Shown piece by piece: positions 48,989 to 57,901 of a stretch of 59,228 bases of DNA (position 1 is the first letter of the stretch; every line of letters starts with the position of its first letter). The stretch is from JAILZP01 sp037444185. Lineage in GTDB: Bacteria > Bacillota > Desulfotomaculia > Desulfotomaculales > Desulfocucumaceae. A program made the position numbers and the translations under genes. Below the pieces are notes generated by a model. The model was given only the letters and a program-made list of their open reading frames with translations, was not told the DNA's origin and ran no database searches. The stretch is from the NCBI GenBank assembly GCA_037444185.1, contig JBBIMW010000013.1, positions 1-59,228 of the forward strand. Direction: 5' to 3'.

Positions 48989-50854
48989 ATGTACAATTTG
49001 CAGGAAAAGCTGAAGTCGCTGCCGGACCGGCCCGGGGCCTATATTTTTAGAGACGCCGGGGGTGCCGTGATTTACGTGGGCAAGGCCCTTTCGCTGAAGA
49101 ACAGGGTGCGGTCCTATTTCCATCATGGACCGGACCGGGGGCCGAAGGTCCGGTCCATGATGGAGAAGGCGGCCGACTTTGAATACATCGTCACGGACAG
49201 CGAGCTGGAGGCTTTGATGCTGGAATTCAACCTGATCAAGGAGCACCGTCCCCGTTATAATGTTTTTCTCAGGGACGACAAGAGCTATCCATACCTGAAG
49301 GTGACTTTGAACGAAGACTTTCCCCGGGTGTTGGTAACCAGGCGGAGGGCGGAGGACGGGGCCCGCTATTTCGGCCCCTACACCAGGGCGGGGGCGGTGC
49401 ATGAGACCTTGGGGCTGATTCGCCGGCTTTTCCCCTTCCGCTCGTGCAAAGACAGGGTCTTGCAGTTGAAGGGGAGGCCCTGCCTGAACCACCATATCAA
49501 GCGCTGTCTGGCGCCCTGCTGCGGCCTTGTGGACAGGGAGGAGTACCGGGCCGTGATCAGGGAGGTGTGCCTTTTCCTCGACGGCCGCCAGGAGGATCTG
49601 GTCAAAAAGATCGCCACCCGCATGAAGGAGGCTGCGGACAAGATGGAGTTCGAGCGGGCCGCCCGGCTGCGGGACCAGATCAGGGCCGTGGAGAAAGTGC
49701 TGGAGAAACAAAAAATAATTTCCTCCGGGAGGGGGGACCGGGACGTCATAGCCATGGCCGCAGAGGGCGGAGAGGTCCTGGTGACGATGTTTTACATCCG
49801 GGGCGGAAAACTTCTGGGCCGGGACAATTTTATGCTGAAAAATGCCGGCGGGGCCGGCGGGGAGGAGATCATCACCTCCTTCGTCAAGCAGTACTATCAC
49901 CGGGCCGATTTTATACCGGGAGAATTATTGCTGCCCTGCATAAAGCCCGGGGAAACCGGAGTGCTTTGCGGCTGGCTGTCCCGCAGGAAGGGATCCCGGG
50001 TCGCAATAACAGTGCCGAAGCGGGGAGAAAAGAAAAAGCTCCTGGAGATGGTGGAGGACAACGCCCGTCTGGCCCTGGGGGAGGTCCTGCCGGCCGGGGC
50101 GGCCGGGCCCGGCGGCGTCCGGGACGCTGAGGAACTGGCCGTGAAGCTGGAGATCCCGGGGGAGCTGCGGAGGATTGAGTGCTATGACGCGTCCAGCATT
50201 CAGGGGGCCGAGGCCGTGGCCTCCATGGTGGTGTTCGAGGAGGGACGGCCGGCCCCCGGCCGGTATAGGCGGTTCAGGATAAAAACGGTGCAGGGTCCCG
50301 ACGACTTTGCCTCCATTTATGAGGCGGTGAAAAGGCGCTTTGAAAGAGCCCGGGCGGAAAGGGAAATGATCGGCAGCGGACGGCTGTCCCCCGGCAAGGC
50401 AAAATTCCACTTGCTGCCGGATCTGGTAATAGTGGACGGGGGCAGGGGACAACTTTCGGCCGCCGGTAAGGCCATGGCCGGGGCCGGCTTCGGGGATATA
50501 CCGCTGTTCGCCCTGGCCAAGGGGGAAGAGCAGATTTTCGCCCCCGGCCGGGAGCATCCCATATTGCTGCCCCGGGACTCCGGAGCCCTCCATCTGCTGC
50601 AGAGGATCAGGGACGAGGCCCACCGCTTCGCGGTATCCTACCACAGGCGGCTCAGGACCAAAAGAAACCTCGGTTCCCTGCTGGACGAGATAGAAGGAAT
50701 AGGCGAGGCCAGAAAGAAGGTGCTTTTGAAGGCCTTTTCCACTACCCAGTCCCTGGCTGCGGCCACCCCCGGAGAGCTGGCCGCCCTGCCCGGCATGAAC
50801 AGGCCGGCGGCCGAGGCGGTGCACCGGTTTTTCAGGAACGGCGAGATCGAGTGA
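48989..50854 (+). CDS. uvrC: excinuclease ABC subunit C
   Basis: Dual-incision nuclease of nucleotide excision repair, about 621 residues. The GIY-YIG domain at the N-terminus reads GAYIFRDAGGAVIYVGKALS. A UVR motif (about 205-240; KKIATRMKEAADKMEFERAA) contacts UvrB. The RNase-H-like nuclease domain has ECYDASSIQGAEAVASMVVF and LVIVDGGRGQLSAAGKAM. Two helix-hairpin-helix motifs end the protein. I chose the ATG at 48989, seven bases after GGGGAG; an in-frame ATG at 48983 is closer. uvrA lies immediately upstream, so both may share the LexA-controlled promoter. Confidence 0.96.
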   Translation: MYNLQEKLKSLPDRPGAYIFRDAGGAVIYVGKALSLKNRVRSYFHHGPDRGPKVRSMMEKAADFEYIVTDSELEALMLEFNLIKEHRPRYNVFLRDDKSYPYLKVTLNEDFPRVLVTRRRAEDGARYFGPYTRAGAVHETLGLIRRLFPFRSCKDRVLQLKGRPCLNHHIKRCLAPCCGLVDREEYRAVIREVCLFLDGRQEDLVKKIATRMKEAADKMEFERAARLRDQIRAVEKVLEKQKIISSGRGDRDVIAMAAEGGEVLVTMFYIRGGKLLGRDNFMLKNAGGAGGEEIITSFVKQYYHRADFIPGELLLPCIKPGETGVLCGWLSRRKGSRVAITVPKRGEKKKLLEMVEDNARLALGEVLPAGAAGPGGVRDAEELAVKLEIPGELRRIECYDASSIQGAEAVASMVVFEEGRPAPGRYRRFRIKTVQGPDDFASIYEAVKRRFERARAEREMIGSGRLSPGKAKFHLLPDLVIVDGGRGQLSAAGKAMAGAGFGDIPLFALAKGEEQIFAPGREHPILLPRDSGALHLLQRIRDEAHRFAVSYHRRLRTKRNLGSLLDEIEGIGEARKKVLLKAFSTTQSLAAATPGELAALPGMNRPAAEAVHRFFRNGEIE

Positions 50855-50877
50855 GTGGGGAAATGTAGTATTTATCC

Positions 50878-50936
50878 AAAGGGCCGCAGTGTTTTAGCTG
50901 TTTTTTTGTGATATGCCGCCATGGACTGCGGCCTTT
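50878..50936 (+). terminator. long hairpin after uvrC
   Basis: GGCCGCAGT and ACTGCGGCC form a nine-base stem, extended by A and T pairs, around a 34-base T-rich loop. TTTGATTTC follows. A likely uvrC transcript end. Confidence 0.6.
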
Positions 50937-50983
50937 GATTTCAATTATAATCTTATTGTCATTAATCAAAAATTTTTTATATA

Positions 50984-51039
50984 TTGAATAAAGGTAATAA
51001 TCTGATATATGTTGAATAAATTCGTTAAACCAATTATGA
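50984..51039 (+). promoter_or_regulatory. tandem candidate promoters of the Liv operon
   Basis: TTGAAT at 50984-50989 with TATATG at 51006-51011 (16-base spacer), and TTGAAT at 51012-51017 with TTATGA at 51034-51039 (16-base spacer). They lie in an AT-rich stretch of about 120 bases unlike its surroundings. Confidence 0.35.
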
Positions 51040-51138
51040 AAATCCGGATAAAAGGGGGGACGGCGGGTGGCTTGAATTCCGGCCCGATGCGGCTTTTTTT
51101 GATGTTTATGGTAAAAAAACAACCGGGGAGGGTAATAA

Positions 51139-52452
51139 ATGTTTAAGCCGGGCAAGTACGGGTTTTTGTCTGTGATGCTTGTTTTCGCGCTGCTGTTGAG
51201 CTTGGCGCTGGCCGGTTGCGGCACCCAGCAGCCCGCCGCCCCCGCCAAGCCGGCGCCGCTCAAAATAGGCATAGCCGGCCCGATGAAACACATTCAGGGG
51301 GATCATATGTGGAGGGGGGCCGTCATGGCGGCTGAGGAGATCAATGCCGCCGGCGGCGTCAAGGTGGGTGAGCAGAAGCGCCCCCTGGAGGTGGTCAAGG
51401 TGGACACCAATGAAATACTGAATGTGCCGGACGCCTCCAGCGCCGTGGAGAGGGCCATCACCGTGGACAAGGTGGACTATCTGGTGGGCGGCTTCCGGAC
51501 CGAGGCCGTGCTGGGAATGCAGGACGTGGCGGCGGAACACAAAAAAATATTTCTCAGCGTGGGGGCCACCCATCCTCAGACCACCCAGCGGGTTAAGGAA
51601 AATTACAGCAAATACAAATACTATTTCCGGGCGAACCCCTTCAACTCAGTCTCTTTAGGCAAAGTTATGTTCCTACAGCTGCAGGACGTCTCATCCGTGG
51701 TTAAAAAGGAACTGGGCATTGAAAAGCCCAGGGTGGCCATCGTGGCGGAAAACGCCGTTTGGGCCGAACCCATCGTGGCTGCCGCCAAACAGCAGATTCC
51801 CGCCATGGGGCTGGTGGAGGCGGGGACCTGGCGGCTGTCGCCCAACGCCTCCGACACCACGGCTGAACTTACGGCCATCAGATCTTCCGGGGCCCAGATT
51901 ATTTTCACCGCAATATCGGGGACGGTTTGCGGCATTTTTGCCCGCCAGTGGGAGGAGCTGCAGGTGCCCGCCGCCACGGTAGGAGTAAATGTGGACTCCC
52001 AGGGCGGCAAATTCTGGCAGACCACCGGCGGCAAGGGCAACTATACGGCCACGGTGAACTTTTTCGGCCGGGTGGCCTCGACTCCCAAAACCCTTCAGTT
52101 CTATGACAGTTTTATGAGCAAAAACAACAATGAGATTCCCATCTACACCGGCGCCGGCGCCTATGACGCCGTTTACATGCTGGCCGAAGTCATCGGCAGG
52201 GCCGGCAAGACCGACTCCGATTCACTGGTGCCTGAGCTGGAAAAAATTGACTACCTGGGAATCGGCGGCCGCCGGGTGTTCACCCCCGAACACGATCTCA
52301 CCTGGGGGCCCAAGCATATGGCGGGGGTCGGCACCCAGTGGCAGGACGGCAAACTGGTGGTTCTCTGGCCCAGCGGCTGGGAAGGCATAAAGCATGAAGG
52401 CACCGTGAATTATGTTCTACCGCCCTGGATGGTCAAACACTGGAAGAAGTGA
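51139..52452 (+). CDS. Liv-type ABC substrate-binding lipoprotein
   Basis: Binding protein of the branched-chain amino acid/amide type, 437 residues. The signal peptide ends in a lipobox with Cys27 (LALAGCGTQQ), so it is tethered to the membrane. The type-1 periplasmic-binding fold follows: KIGIAGPMKHIQGDHMWRGA, AAEEINAAGG, DYLVGGFRTEAVLGMQDVAA and YDAVYMLAEVIGRAG. GGGGAGGG precedes the ATG. It heads the operon; a hairpin (52462-52512) separates it from the permease gene, which usually raises the amount of the binding protein. An acyl-CoA ligase in the operon suggests a carboxylate ligand, not necessarily an amino acid. Confidence 0.9.
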   Translation: MFKPGKYGFLSVMLVFALLLSLALAGCGTQQPAAPAKPAPLKIGIAGPMKHIQGDHMWRGAVMAAEEINAAGGVKVGEQKRPLEVVKVDTNEILNVPDASSAVERAITVDKVDYLVGGFRTEAVLGMQDVAAEHKKIFLSVGATHPQTTQRVKENYSKYKYYFRANPFNSVSLGKVMFLQLQDVSSVVKKELGIEKPRVAIVAENAVWAEPIVAAAKQQIPAMGLVEAGTWRLSPNASDTTAELTAIRSSGAQIIFTAISGTVCGIFARQWEELQVPAATVGVNVDSQGGKFWQTTGGKGNYTATVNFFGRVASTPKTLQFYDSFMSKNNNEIPIYTGAGAYDAVYMLAEVIGRAGKTDSDSLVPELEKIDYLGIGGRRVFTPEHDLTWGPKHMAGVGTQWQDGKLVVLWPSGWEGIKHEGTVNYVLPPWMVKHWKK

Positions 52453-52461
52453 CGGCATGCC

Positions 52462-52512
52462 GGAGGGCGGCGGAAGACCCGGACCTGTGGGCCGTTTTTT
52501 CGCCGCCCTTCC
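52462..52512 (+). terminator. intra-operon hairpin between binding protein and permease
   Basis: GGGCGGCG (52465-52472) pairs with CGCCGCCC (52501-52508) around a 28-base loop, with extra flanking pairs and ACTTTTCG after. It probably attenuates downstream genes or stabilises the upstream mRNA. Confidence 0.6.
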
Positions 52513-52553
52513 ACTTTTCGTCTTGACTGACTGGAGGTGCTGACAACAATATT

Positions 52554-53423
52554 ATGTGGGAACAGATTTTAGTCAACGGACTGGTGAGCGGGGGCAAATA
52601 CGCCCTCCTGGCCCTGGGATTTTCCTTGATTTTCGGTGTGGCGAGAATAATGAACCTGACCCATACCGCTTATTACATGCTTTCCGCCTATTTAATCTAT
52701 TATTTGACCGCTACCCTGGGCATTCCCCTTCCCCTGGCCTGGCTGCTGGGCATTGCCGTGATGGTGGCCCTGGGGCTGGCGGTGTATAAATTTCTGGTGG
52801 CTCCGGTGCGGGAGCAGTTCGCCACCGTTCTCATCCTCACTCTGATGATGGCCATAGTGGCCCAGGAGGTAATACTCCTTGTTTTCGGCGGACATTTGCT
52901 GACCCTGCCCAAAATGGTTCCCGGGACCACCCCGGTGTTGGGGATTAAGGTTACCAACCAGCACCTGCTCACCCTGGGGGCGGTTTTTCTGGTTCTGGCC
53001 GGTGTCTGGTTCATGTTGTTCAGAACCTCCCTGGGCATAGCCATCCGGGCCATGGCCATGGACCGGGAGGTGGCCAACCTGATGGGCATGCCCGAAGGCC
53101 GCATCGCCACCATCACCGTGGCCGTTTCGGTGTCCCTGGCGGCCTTTGCCGGCGCTGTGGTGTCCCCCCTTTACATATTGGAGCCGGTAATGTGGATGCA
53201 CCCCCTGGTGGTGGTGATGGCCGCCGTCATTCTGGGGGGGCTGGGCAGCATCAAGGGGAGCATCATCGGCGCCTTTATACTGGCCTTTGCCGAAGTGCTC
53301 ATGGTTTTTCTGATTCCCCAGGGAGCTTATCTGCGCGGCGCGGTGTCGATGGCCGTAATGCTGGGTGTGCTGCTTGTCCGACCGGAGGGACTCTTCGGCG
53401 TATTCATGGAAGGCGAAAGGTAG
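52554..53423 (+). CDS. livH: ABC transporter permease, LivH type
   Basis: 289-residue membrane permease with about eight helices. LivH landmarks are NGLVSGGKYALLALGFSLIF, RIMNLTHTAYYMLSAY, IRAMAMDREVANLMGMPEGR (the cytoplasmic coupling helix) and VILGGLGSIKGSIIGAFILA. It pairs with LivM to form the channel. The ATG at 52554 follows TGGAGGTGC. The LivM gene starts at the next base, so translation is coupled. Confidence 0.93.
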   Translation: MWEQILVNGLVSGGKYALLALGFSLIFGVARIMNLTHTAYYMLSAYLIYYLTATLGIPLPLAWLLGIAVMVALGLAVYKFLVAPVREQFATVLILTLMMAIVAQEVILLVFGGHLLTLPKMVPGTTPVLGIKVTNQHLLTLGAVFLVLAGVWFMLFRTSLGIAIRAMAMDREVANLMGMPEGRIATITVAVSVSLAAFAGAVVSPLYILEPVMWMHPLVVVMAAVILGGLGSIKGSIIGAFILAFAEVLMVFLIPQGAYLRGAVSMAVMLGVLLVRPEGLFGVFMEGER

Positions 53424-54509
53424 GTGCAAGTATCGGGCATGATTGGTTATTGGGCGAAAAAGCTTTTTCGGGACTTTCAGGGGGAAATACTGGCCCTGCC
53501 CACCCGCACCATTGTTTTTGCGGCCGCCTGCGCGCTGCTGCTGTTGCCCTTTTTTTCCAAGGATCCGTATGTGTTGCGGATTTTCATACTGGCGGGAATA
53601 TTCGCCATCTATACCGCCAGCTGGGATATATTGTCCGGAGTGGCCGGGCAGATCAGTTTCGGGCACGCCCTGTTTTTCGGGGTTGCCGCCTACACTTCGG
53701 CGCTGTTGAATTTGCATCTGGGACTGCCCCCGGTGATTACAGTCCCGGCGGGGGCCCTGGTGGCAGTGCTGGCCGGCCTGCTGCTGGGCATTCCCGGGCT
53801 TAGGCTCAAAGGGCCATATTTCAGCCTGGCCAGCCTGGCCTTTCCCATCATCCTGATGGGGGTGGTGTTCACTTTTCCCAGACTGACCGGAGGCGAGCTG
53901 GGAGTGTCGGGAATCGGCCGCCTGGCCGGCAGCCGGCTGTCCGAATACTATCTGGTGCTGATCGTTACCATCGTGGCGGCCCTGGTATTGTGGAAAATAG
54001 CCACCTCCAAAACAGGGCTCATTTTCCACGCCATCCGGGAGGATGAGATTGCCGTCCGGGCCTCGGGCATCAACACCTCTTCATATAAAATACTGGCTTT
54101 TTGCTGCAGCGGGCTGTTCGCCGGCCTGGCCGGGGGACTGTACGCCCACTTCATGCGGGTTATCGGACCTTCGACACTGGAGCTGATATTTTCCCTGCAA
54201 ATTGTTGTCTGGGCCATCTTTGGCGGTATTGCCACCATCTATGGCCCCGTCATAGGGGTTTTCATACTGTTTCCGCTGTTGGAATACCTGAGGGTGGTGC
54301 CGGAGTGGAGGATGTTGATTTTTGCGGTGATGGTGGTATTGGCCCTGAGATTTATGCCGGAGGGGATAAGTGCCCGCATACAGGATCTGCTGGAGCAGGA
54401 ATGCCCCCGCTGCAAGGAGCGAAACGCCATTGTCCGCAAGGTTTGCAGGGTCTGTGACGCCGGTCTGGACCGGGGAGTGCTGAAAAAATCTTCAAAGGTA
54501 GGTGCGTAG
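53424..54509 (+). CDS. livM: ABC transporter permease, LivM type, with C-terminal zinc ribbon
   Basis: 361 residues. About nine membrane helices carry LivM motifs (SWDILSGVAGQISFGHALFF, IREDEIAVRASGINTSSYKI and FGGIATIYGPVIGVFIL). Unusually, the cytoplasmic tail continues past the last helix into two CxxC pairs (Cys327/330 and Cys341/344, CPRCKERNAIVRKVCRVC), which look like a small zinc ribbon. Typical LivM proteins end soon after the last helix. The GTG start lies directly after the livH stop. The tail would face the ATPases and the ligase encoded downstream. Confidence 0.92.
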   Translation: MQVSGMIGYWAKKLFRDFQGEILALPTRTIVFAAACALLLLPFFSKDPYVLRIFILAGIFAIYTASWDILSGVAGQISFGHALFFGVAAYTSALLNLHLGLPPVITVPAGALVAVLAGLLLGIPGLRLKGPYFSLASLAFPIILMGVVFTFPRLTGGELGVSGIGRLAGSRLSEYYLVLIVTIVAALVLWKIATSKTGLIFHAIREDEIAVRASGINTSSYKILAFCCSGLFAGLAGGLYAHFMRVIGPSTLELIFSLQIVVWAIFGGIATIYGPVIGVFILFPLLEYLRVVPEWRMLIFAVMVVLALRFMPEGISARIQDLLEQECPRCKERNAIVRKVCRVCDAGLDRGVLKKSSKVGA

Positions 54510-54512
54510 CCG

Positions 54513-56213
54513 GTGAGCGAATATCTGAAAAAACCGTGGCTGGCCCATTACACCGACGCCATGTTGCCGGCCGTGGACATTCCCAGGCAGTCGGTGCCGG
54601 AACTGTTTAAAAAAATCTGCTCCGAATTCGGAAAGAAAACCGCCGTTATTTTTTACGGCAAACAGATCAGTTTCTCGGAGCTGAGAAGTCAGGTGGAGGC
54701 CCTGGCCGCCTCTTTGGTGGGCATGGGCATAACCAAAGGCGATGTGGTGGCCCTGTACCTTTTGAACAGCCCCCAGTACATCATTTCCTACATGGCGGCG
54801 CTGATGACCGGAGCGGCGGTTACTCCGGTGAGCCCGGTTTTCACCAGCCATGAGCTTAAATACCAGCTGCAGGACAGCGGCGCCAAAGCCGTGGTCTGTC
54901 AGGACATTCTGTACGACAATCTGGCCAGGGCCGGTATTTCCGTGGAGCATGTCATCGTCACCGGGGTGGATGAATACCTGCCCCCCATGCGCAAATTGTT
55001 CGGCAAAACCCTGCTGAAGAATTTTTCGCGGGAAATGGACCTGCCCAGGCCGGACATTCCGAAGAAGTCAGGCATTCATCAATTTCAGGACCTGCTGCGG
55101 GGTTCCTCCGCCGGGGCGCCCGGGCCGGAGATAGATCCGGAGAAGGATGTGGCCTCCATCTCCTATTCGGGCGGCACCACCGGGCCGCCCAAGGGCGTTA
55201 TGCTGAGCCACTGCCAGCTGATTGCCGGAGGGATGCAGACCCAGGCCTTTTTCCCCTCCCTGCAGAAGGGCAGGGAGGTCTTTCCGGCCTATTTGCCGCT
55301 GTACCACGCTTACGGGCAGCTGGTGATAATGATGGGCGGGCTGATCAACGGCGCCACCCTGGTGGTCTATACAACCCCGGACATAGACGAAATATTGGAC
55401 TCCATCGACCGGTACGGTTTCAGCGCCTTTTTCGGGGTGCCCACCTTTTACGAGTATCTCTTGGAATACGACAAGACACATCGTGTCAATTGGCGCAAGC
55501 TGAAGCTGGTTTTCTGCGGCGCCGACACGCTGCACGAGCGCACTGCCGCCGACTGGCAGCGGCGCACCGGGATCCACATCACCGAGGGGTACGGTCAGAC
55601 CGAAAGCGGCGGCCTGTCCCTGGCCCATCCCCAGAAAGGGCCGAAAACCGGCAGTATCGGCATTCCCGTGACCAATGTTTCGGCCGCCGTGCTTGACATT
55701 GCGGAGGACCGTTTTCTGCCTGCCGGGGAGGTGGGGGAAATAGCCTTGCAGGGCCCCAATGTAATGATGGGCTACTGGAACAAACCCCAGGCCACTGCCG
55801 CGGTATTTGCCGAAATAGACGGCCAGCGCTGGCTGAGAACCGGCGATCTGGGCCGTATGGAGGCGGACGGCTACTTTTACTTTGTGGATCGCACCCGGGA
55901 CTTAATCAAATATAAGGGTTATTCCATCTTCGCCAGGGATGTGGAGGAAGTACTGTACGCCAGTCCCCACGTGAAGGCCGCCGGGGTCATCGGCGTGCCG
56001 GACCCCAAGGCCGGCCAGCTGGTCAAGGCTTACGTCGTGCTGCAGCCCGAGGCCCGGGGCAAAGTCTCGGAAGAGGAGATAATTCGTTTTTGCGAACAGC
56101 ATCTGGCCCATTACAAGGTTCCCAAAATAGTGGAGTTTCGTGGAGAGCTGCCCAAAACCGACGTCGGCAAGGTTTCCCGCCGGGAGCTCCGGGAGGAAGA
56201 GGAGGCGGTTTAA
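54513..56213 (+). CDS. AMP-forming acyl-CoA ligase in the Liv operon
   Basis: Adenylate-forming enzyme (566 residues) that joins a carboxylic acid to CoA with ATP. Motifs: SISYSGGTTGPPKGVMLSH (P-loop), YGQTESGG, RTGDLGRMEADGYFYFVDRT, then DLIKYKGYSIFARDVEEVLY, and the catalytic Lys in PKTDVGKVSRRELR. Substrate (fatty acid, aromatic acid or other) is not readable by eye. It starts three bases after livM and ends three before livG, so it is an integral part of the operon. This points to coupled uptake and CoA trapping of a carboxylate. Confidence 0.92.
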   Translation: MSEYLKKPWLAHYTDAMLPAVDIPRQSVPELFKKICSEFGKKTAVIFYGKQISFSELRSQVEALAASLVGMGITKGDVVALYLLNSPQYIISYMAALMTGAAVTPVSPVFTSHELKYQLQDSGAKAVVCQDILYDNLARAGISVEHVIVTGVDEYLPPMRKLFGKTLLKNFSREMDLPRPDIPKKSGIHQFQDLLRGSSAGAPGPEIDPEKDVASISYSGGTTGPPKGVMLSHCQLIAGGMQTQAFFPSLQKGREVFPAYLPLYHAYGQLVIMMGGLINGATLVVYTTPDIDEILDSIDRYGFSAFFGVPTFYEYLLEYDKTHRVNWRKLKLVFCGADTLHERTAADWQRRTGIHITEGYGQTESGGLSLAHPQKGPKTGSIGIPVTNVSAAVLDIAEDRFLPAGEVGEIALQGPNVMMGYWNKPQATAAVFAEIDGQRWLRTGDLGRMEADGYFYFVDRTRDLIKYKGYSIFARDVEEVLYASPHVKAAGVIGVPDPKAGQLVKAYVVLQPEARGKVSEEEIIRFCEQHLAHYKVPKIVEFRGELPKTDVGKVSRRELREEEEAV

Positions 56214-56216
56214 GGC

Positions 56217-56984
56217 ATGGCCGGAGATTTTTTGGAGGTGCGGGATCTATCCAAGCGTTTCGGCGGTCTGCAGGCCGTCATGAATGTCGGTTTCAGCGTC
56301 GGGCGGCATGAAATGGTGGGTCTCATCGGCCCCAACGGGGCGGGGAAGACCACCCTGGTGAGACTTTTGCTTGGCATCCTAAAGCCCGATAAGGGCAGTG
56401 TGATTTTCAAGGGCCGGGATCTGACCGGCAAAAAAACATGGCACATTGTGGAACAGGGCATCGCCGGCACCTTCCAGAACGCCAGGCCCTTCCCCCACCT
56501 GCCCATCATCGCCAACGTGATGGTGCCCTGCCTCAGTCCCCGGGCCTCCAAGAGGGGGGAATGGGTGAAGAGGATAGAGGCCAGGGCCATGGACGCCCTT
56601 GAGTTCGCAGGCATTGCCGACCTGGCCAGGGAGCCGGCGTCCAGCCTTTCCCAGGGGGATCTCAAACGCCTGGAAGTGGCCCGGGCCATTGCTTGTGAAC
56701 CGGAGTTGCTGATTCTGGACGAGCCCTTCGGAGGGCTCAATCCCATCGAAACGGGCCTGCTGGCCAAGTCCATCCGCCGCCTGCACAAGGGCGGGCGGTT
56801 CGGCCGCCTGCACAGTGAGGGGCCGGCCATGATCATAATAGAGCACAAGCTGTCGGAATTGATGAAAATAGTGGACAGGGTGATCGTTCTAAATTTCGGG
56901 GAGATACTGGCCGTCGGGACGCCGCAGGAAATAATGCAAAACCCCTCGGTCATTGAAGCCTACATAGGCAAGGAGGCGATTTGA
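56217..56984 (+). CDS. livG: ABC transporter ATPase, LivG type
   Basis: 255-residue ATPase. Walker A GPNGAGKTTLVRLL, LivG-type GIAGTFQNARPFPHLPIIAN, Walker B LLILDEPFGGLNPIE and the His in MIIIEHKLSELM. The signature is altered: LSQGDLKRLEVARAIA instead of the common LSYGQQRRLE. About nine residues are inserted between the D-loop helix and the H-loop (RRLHKGGRFGRLHSEGPAM). Both may be subfamily traits. It lies three bases after the ligase gene and abuts livF. Confidence 0.92.
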   Translation: MAGDFLEVRDLSKRFGGLQAVMNVGFSVGRHEMVGLIGPNGAGKTTLVRLLLGILKPDKGSVIFKGRDLTGKKTWHIVEQGIAGTFQNARPFPHLPIIANVMVPCLSPRASKRGEWVKRIEARAMDALEFAGIADLAREPASSLSQGDLKRLEVARAIACEPELLILDEPFGGLNPIETGLLAKSIRRLHKGGRFGRLHSEGPAMIIIEHKLSELMKIVDRVIVLNFGEILAVGTPQEIMQNPSVIEAYIGKEAI

Positions 56985-57737
56985 TTGCTGCTGGAGGTGC
57001 GGGGCCTTTCGGTAAGCTATGATACCGCCAATATTCTGAGTGATATAAGCATCAGGGTGGATCGGGACGAGCTGGTGGGTCTGGTGGGGCCCAACGGGGC
57101 CGGCAAAACCACGCTGCTGAGGGCCATCACCGGCCTCGTCAAGTGGGAAAGGGACAACAAGCGGGGCCTGCGCCGGGGCAGGATAAAACTGGAGGGCAGC
57201 GTCACTTTTTTGGGGGAAAGGATAGATCAGCTGCCGGCCCACGAGATTGTAAACAGGGGCCTGGTCCACTGTCCGGATCGCCGCCGCCTGTTCATCGAAA
57301 TGACTGTTTATGAGAATATACTGGCCGGGGCGTATTTGATGAAGAAAAGGGGGCCGGAGTTCAACCGCCTGCTGGAGGAGGTGTACCACCTTTTTCCGGT
57401 TTTAAAGAACAGGGCCGGACAGATCTCCGGCACCCTTTCCGGGGGGGAGCAGCAGATGGTGGCCATCGCCCGGGCACTGATGTTAAAGCCGCAATTGCTT
57501 TGTATCGACGAGCCCTCCATCGGCCTGGCCCCCCTGGTCAAAAAAGAGCTGTTCCAGCGCATAGAGGCCATTTCCCGCACGGGGATCAGTATACTGCTGG
57601 TGGAGCAGGATTCGGTAATGACCTTCGCCATGTCCGGCCGCAATTACATACTTTCCCACGGCCGGCTGGTGATGGAAGGCAGCAGCCGGCAATTGATGCA
57701 GGATGAAGTGGTCCGGAAATCCTACATGGGGCTGTAA
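56985..57737 (+). CDS. livF: ABC transporter ATPase, LivF type
   Basis: 250-residue ATPase, last of the operon. Walker A GPNGAGKTTLLRAI, LivF features in GLVHCPDRRRLFIEMTVYEN, signature LSGGEQQMVAIARALM, Walker B LLCIDEPSIGLAPLVKKEL and H-loop-equivalent LLVEQDS. About 15 charged residues are inserted after the first helix (KWERDNKRGLRRGRIKLEG). The TTG start at 56985 directly follows the livG stop. With LivG it forms the ATPase pair of the importer. Confidence 0.93.
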   Translation: MLLEVRGLSVSYDTANILSDISIRVDRDELVGLVGPNGAGKTTLLRAITGLVKWERDNKRGLRRGRIKLEGSVTFLGERIDQLPAHEIVNRGLVHCPDRRRLFIEMTVYENILAGAYLMKKRGPEFNRLLEEVYHLFPVLKNRAGQISGTLSGGEQQMVAIARALMLKPQLLCIDEPSIGLAPLVKKELFQRIEAISRTGISILLVEQDSVMTFAMSGRNYILSHGRLVMEGSSRQLMQDEVVRKSYMGL

Positions 57738-57850
57738 AAAACACTGCGGGGCCTGCGCCGGGGGAAGAGATCCCGGGAAGTAAAAGGGCGGGAAGGAATA
57801 GTTTTCCCTCCGGTGGTATTTTGGTTTATAATATAAATGCATTGAGATAT

Positions 57851-57885
57851 AACCCCGTGAAGAGAGGAATATTCACGGGGTTTTT
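57851..57885 (+). terminator. intrinsic terminator between livF and the Cof gene
   Basis: AACCCCGTGA pairs with TCACGGGGTT around a 12-base loop, followed by T's. It lies 18 bases after a TATAAT (57827-57832) and 17 before the next start codon, so it may be a leader attenuator as well as the end of the Liv operon. Confidence 0.75.
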
Positions 57886-57901
57886 CCGGGAGGGGGACTT
57901 T

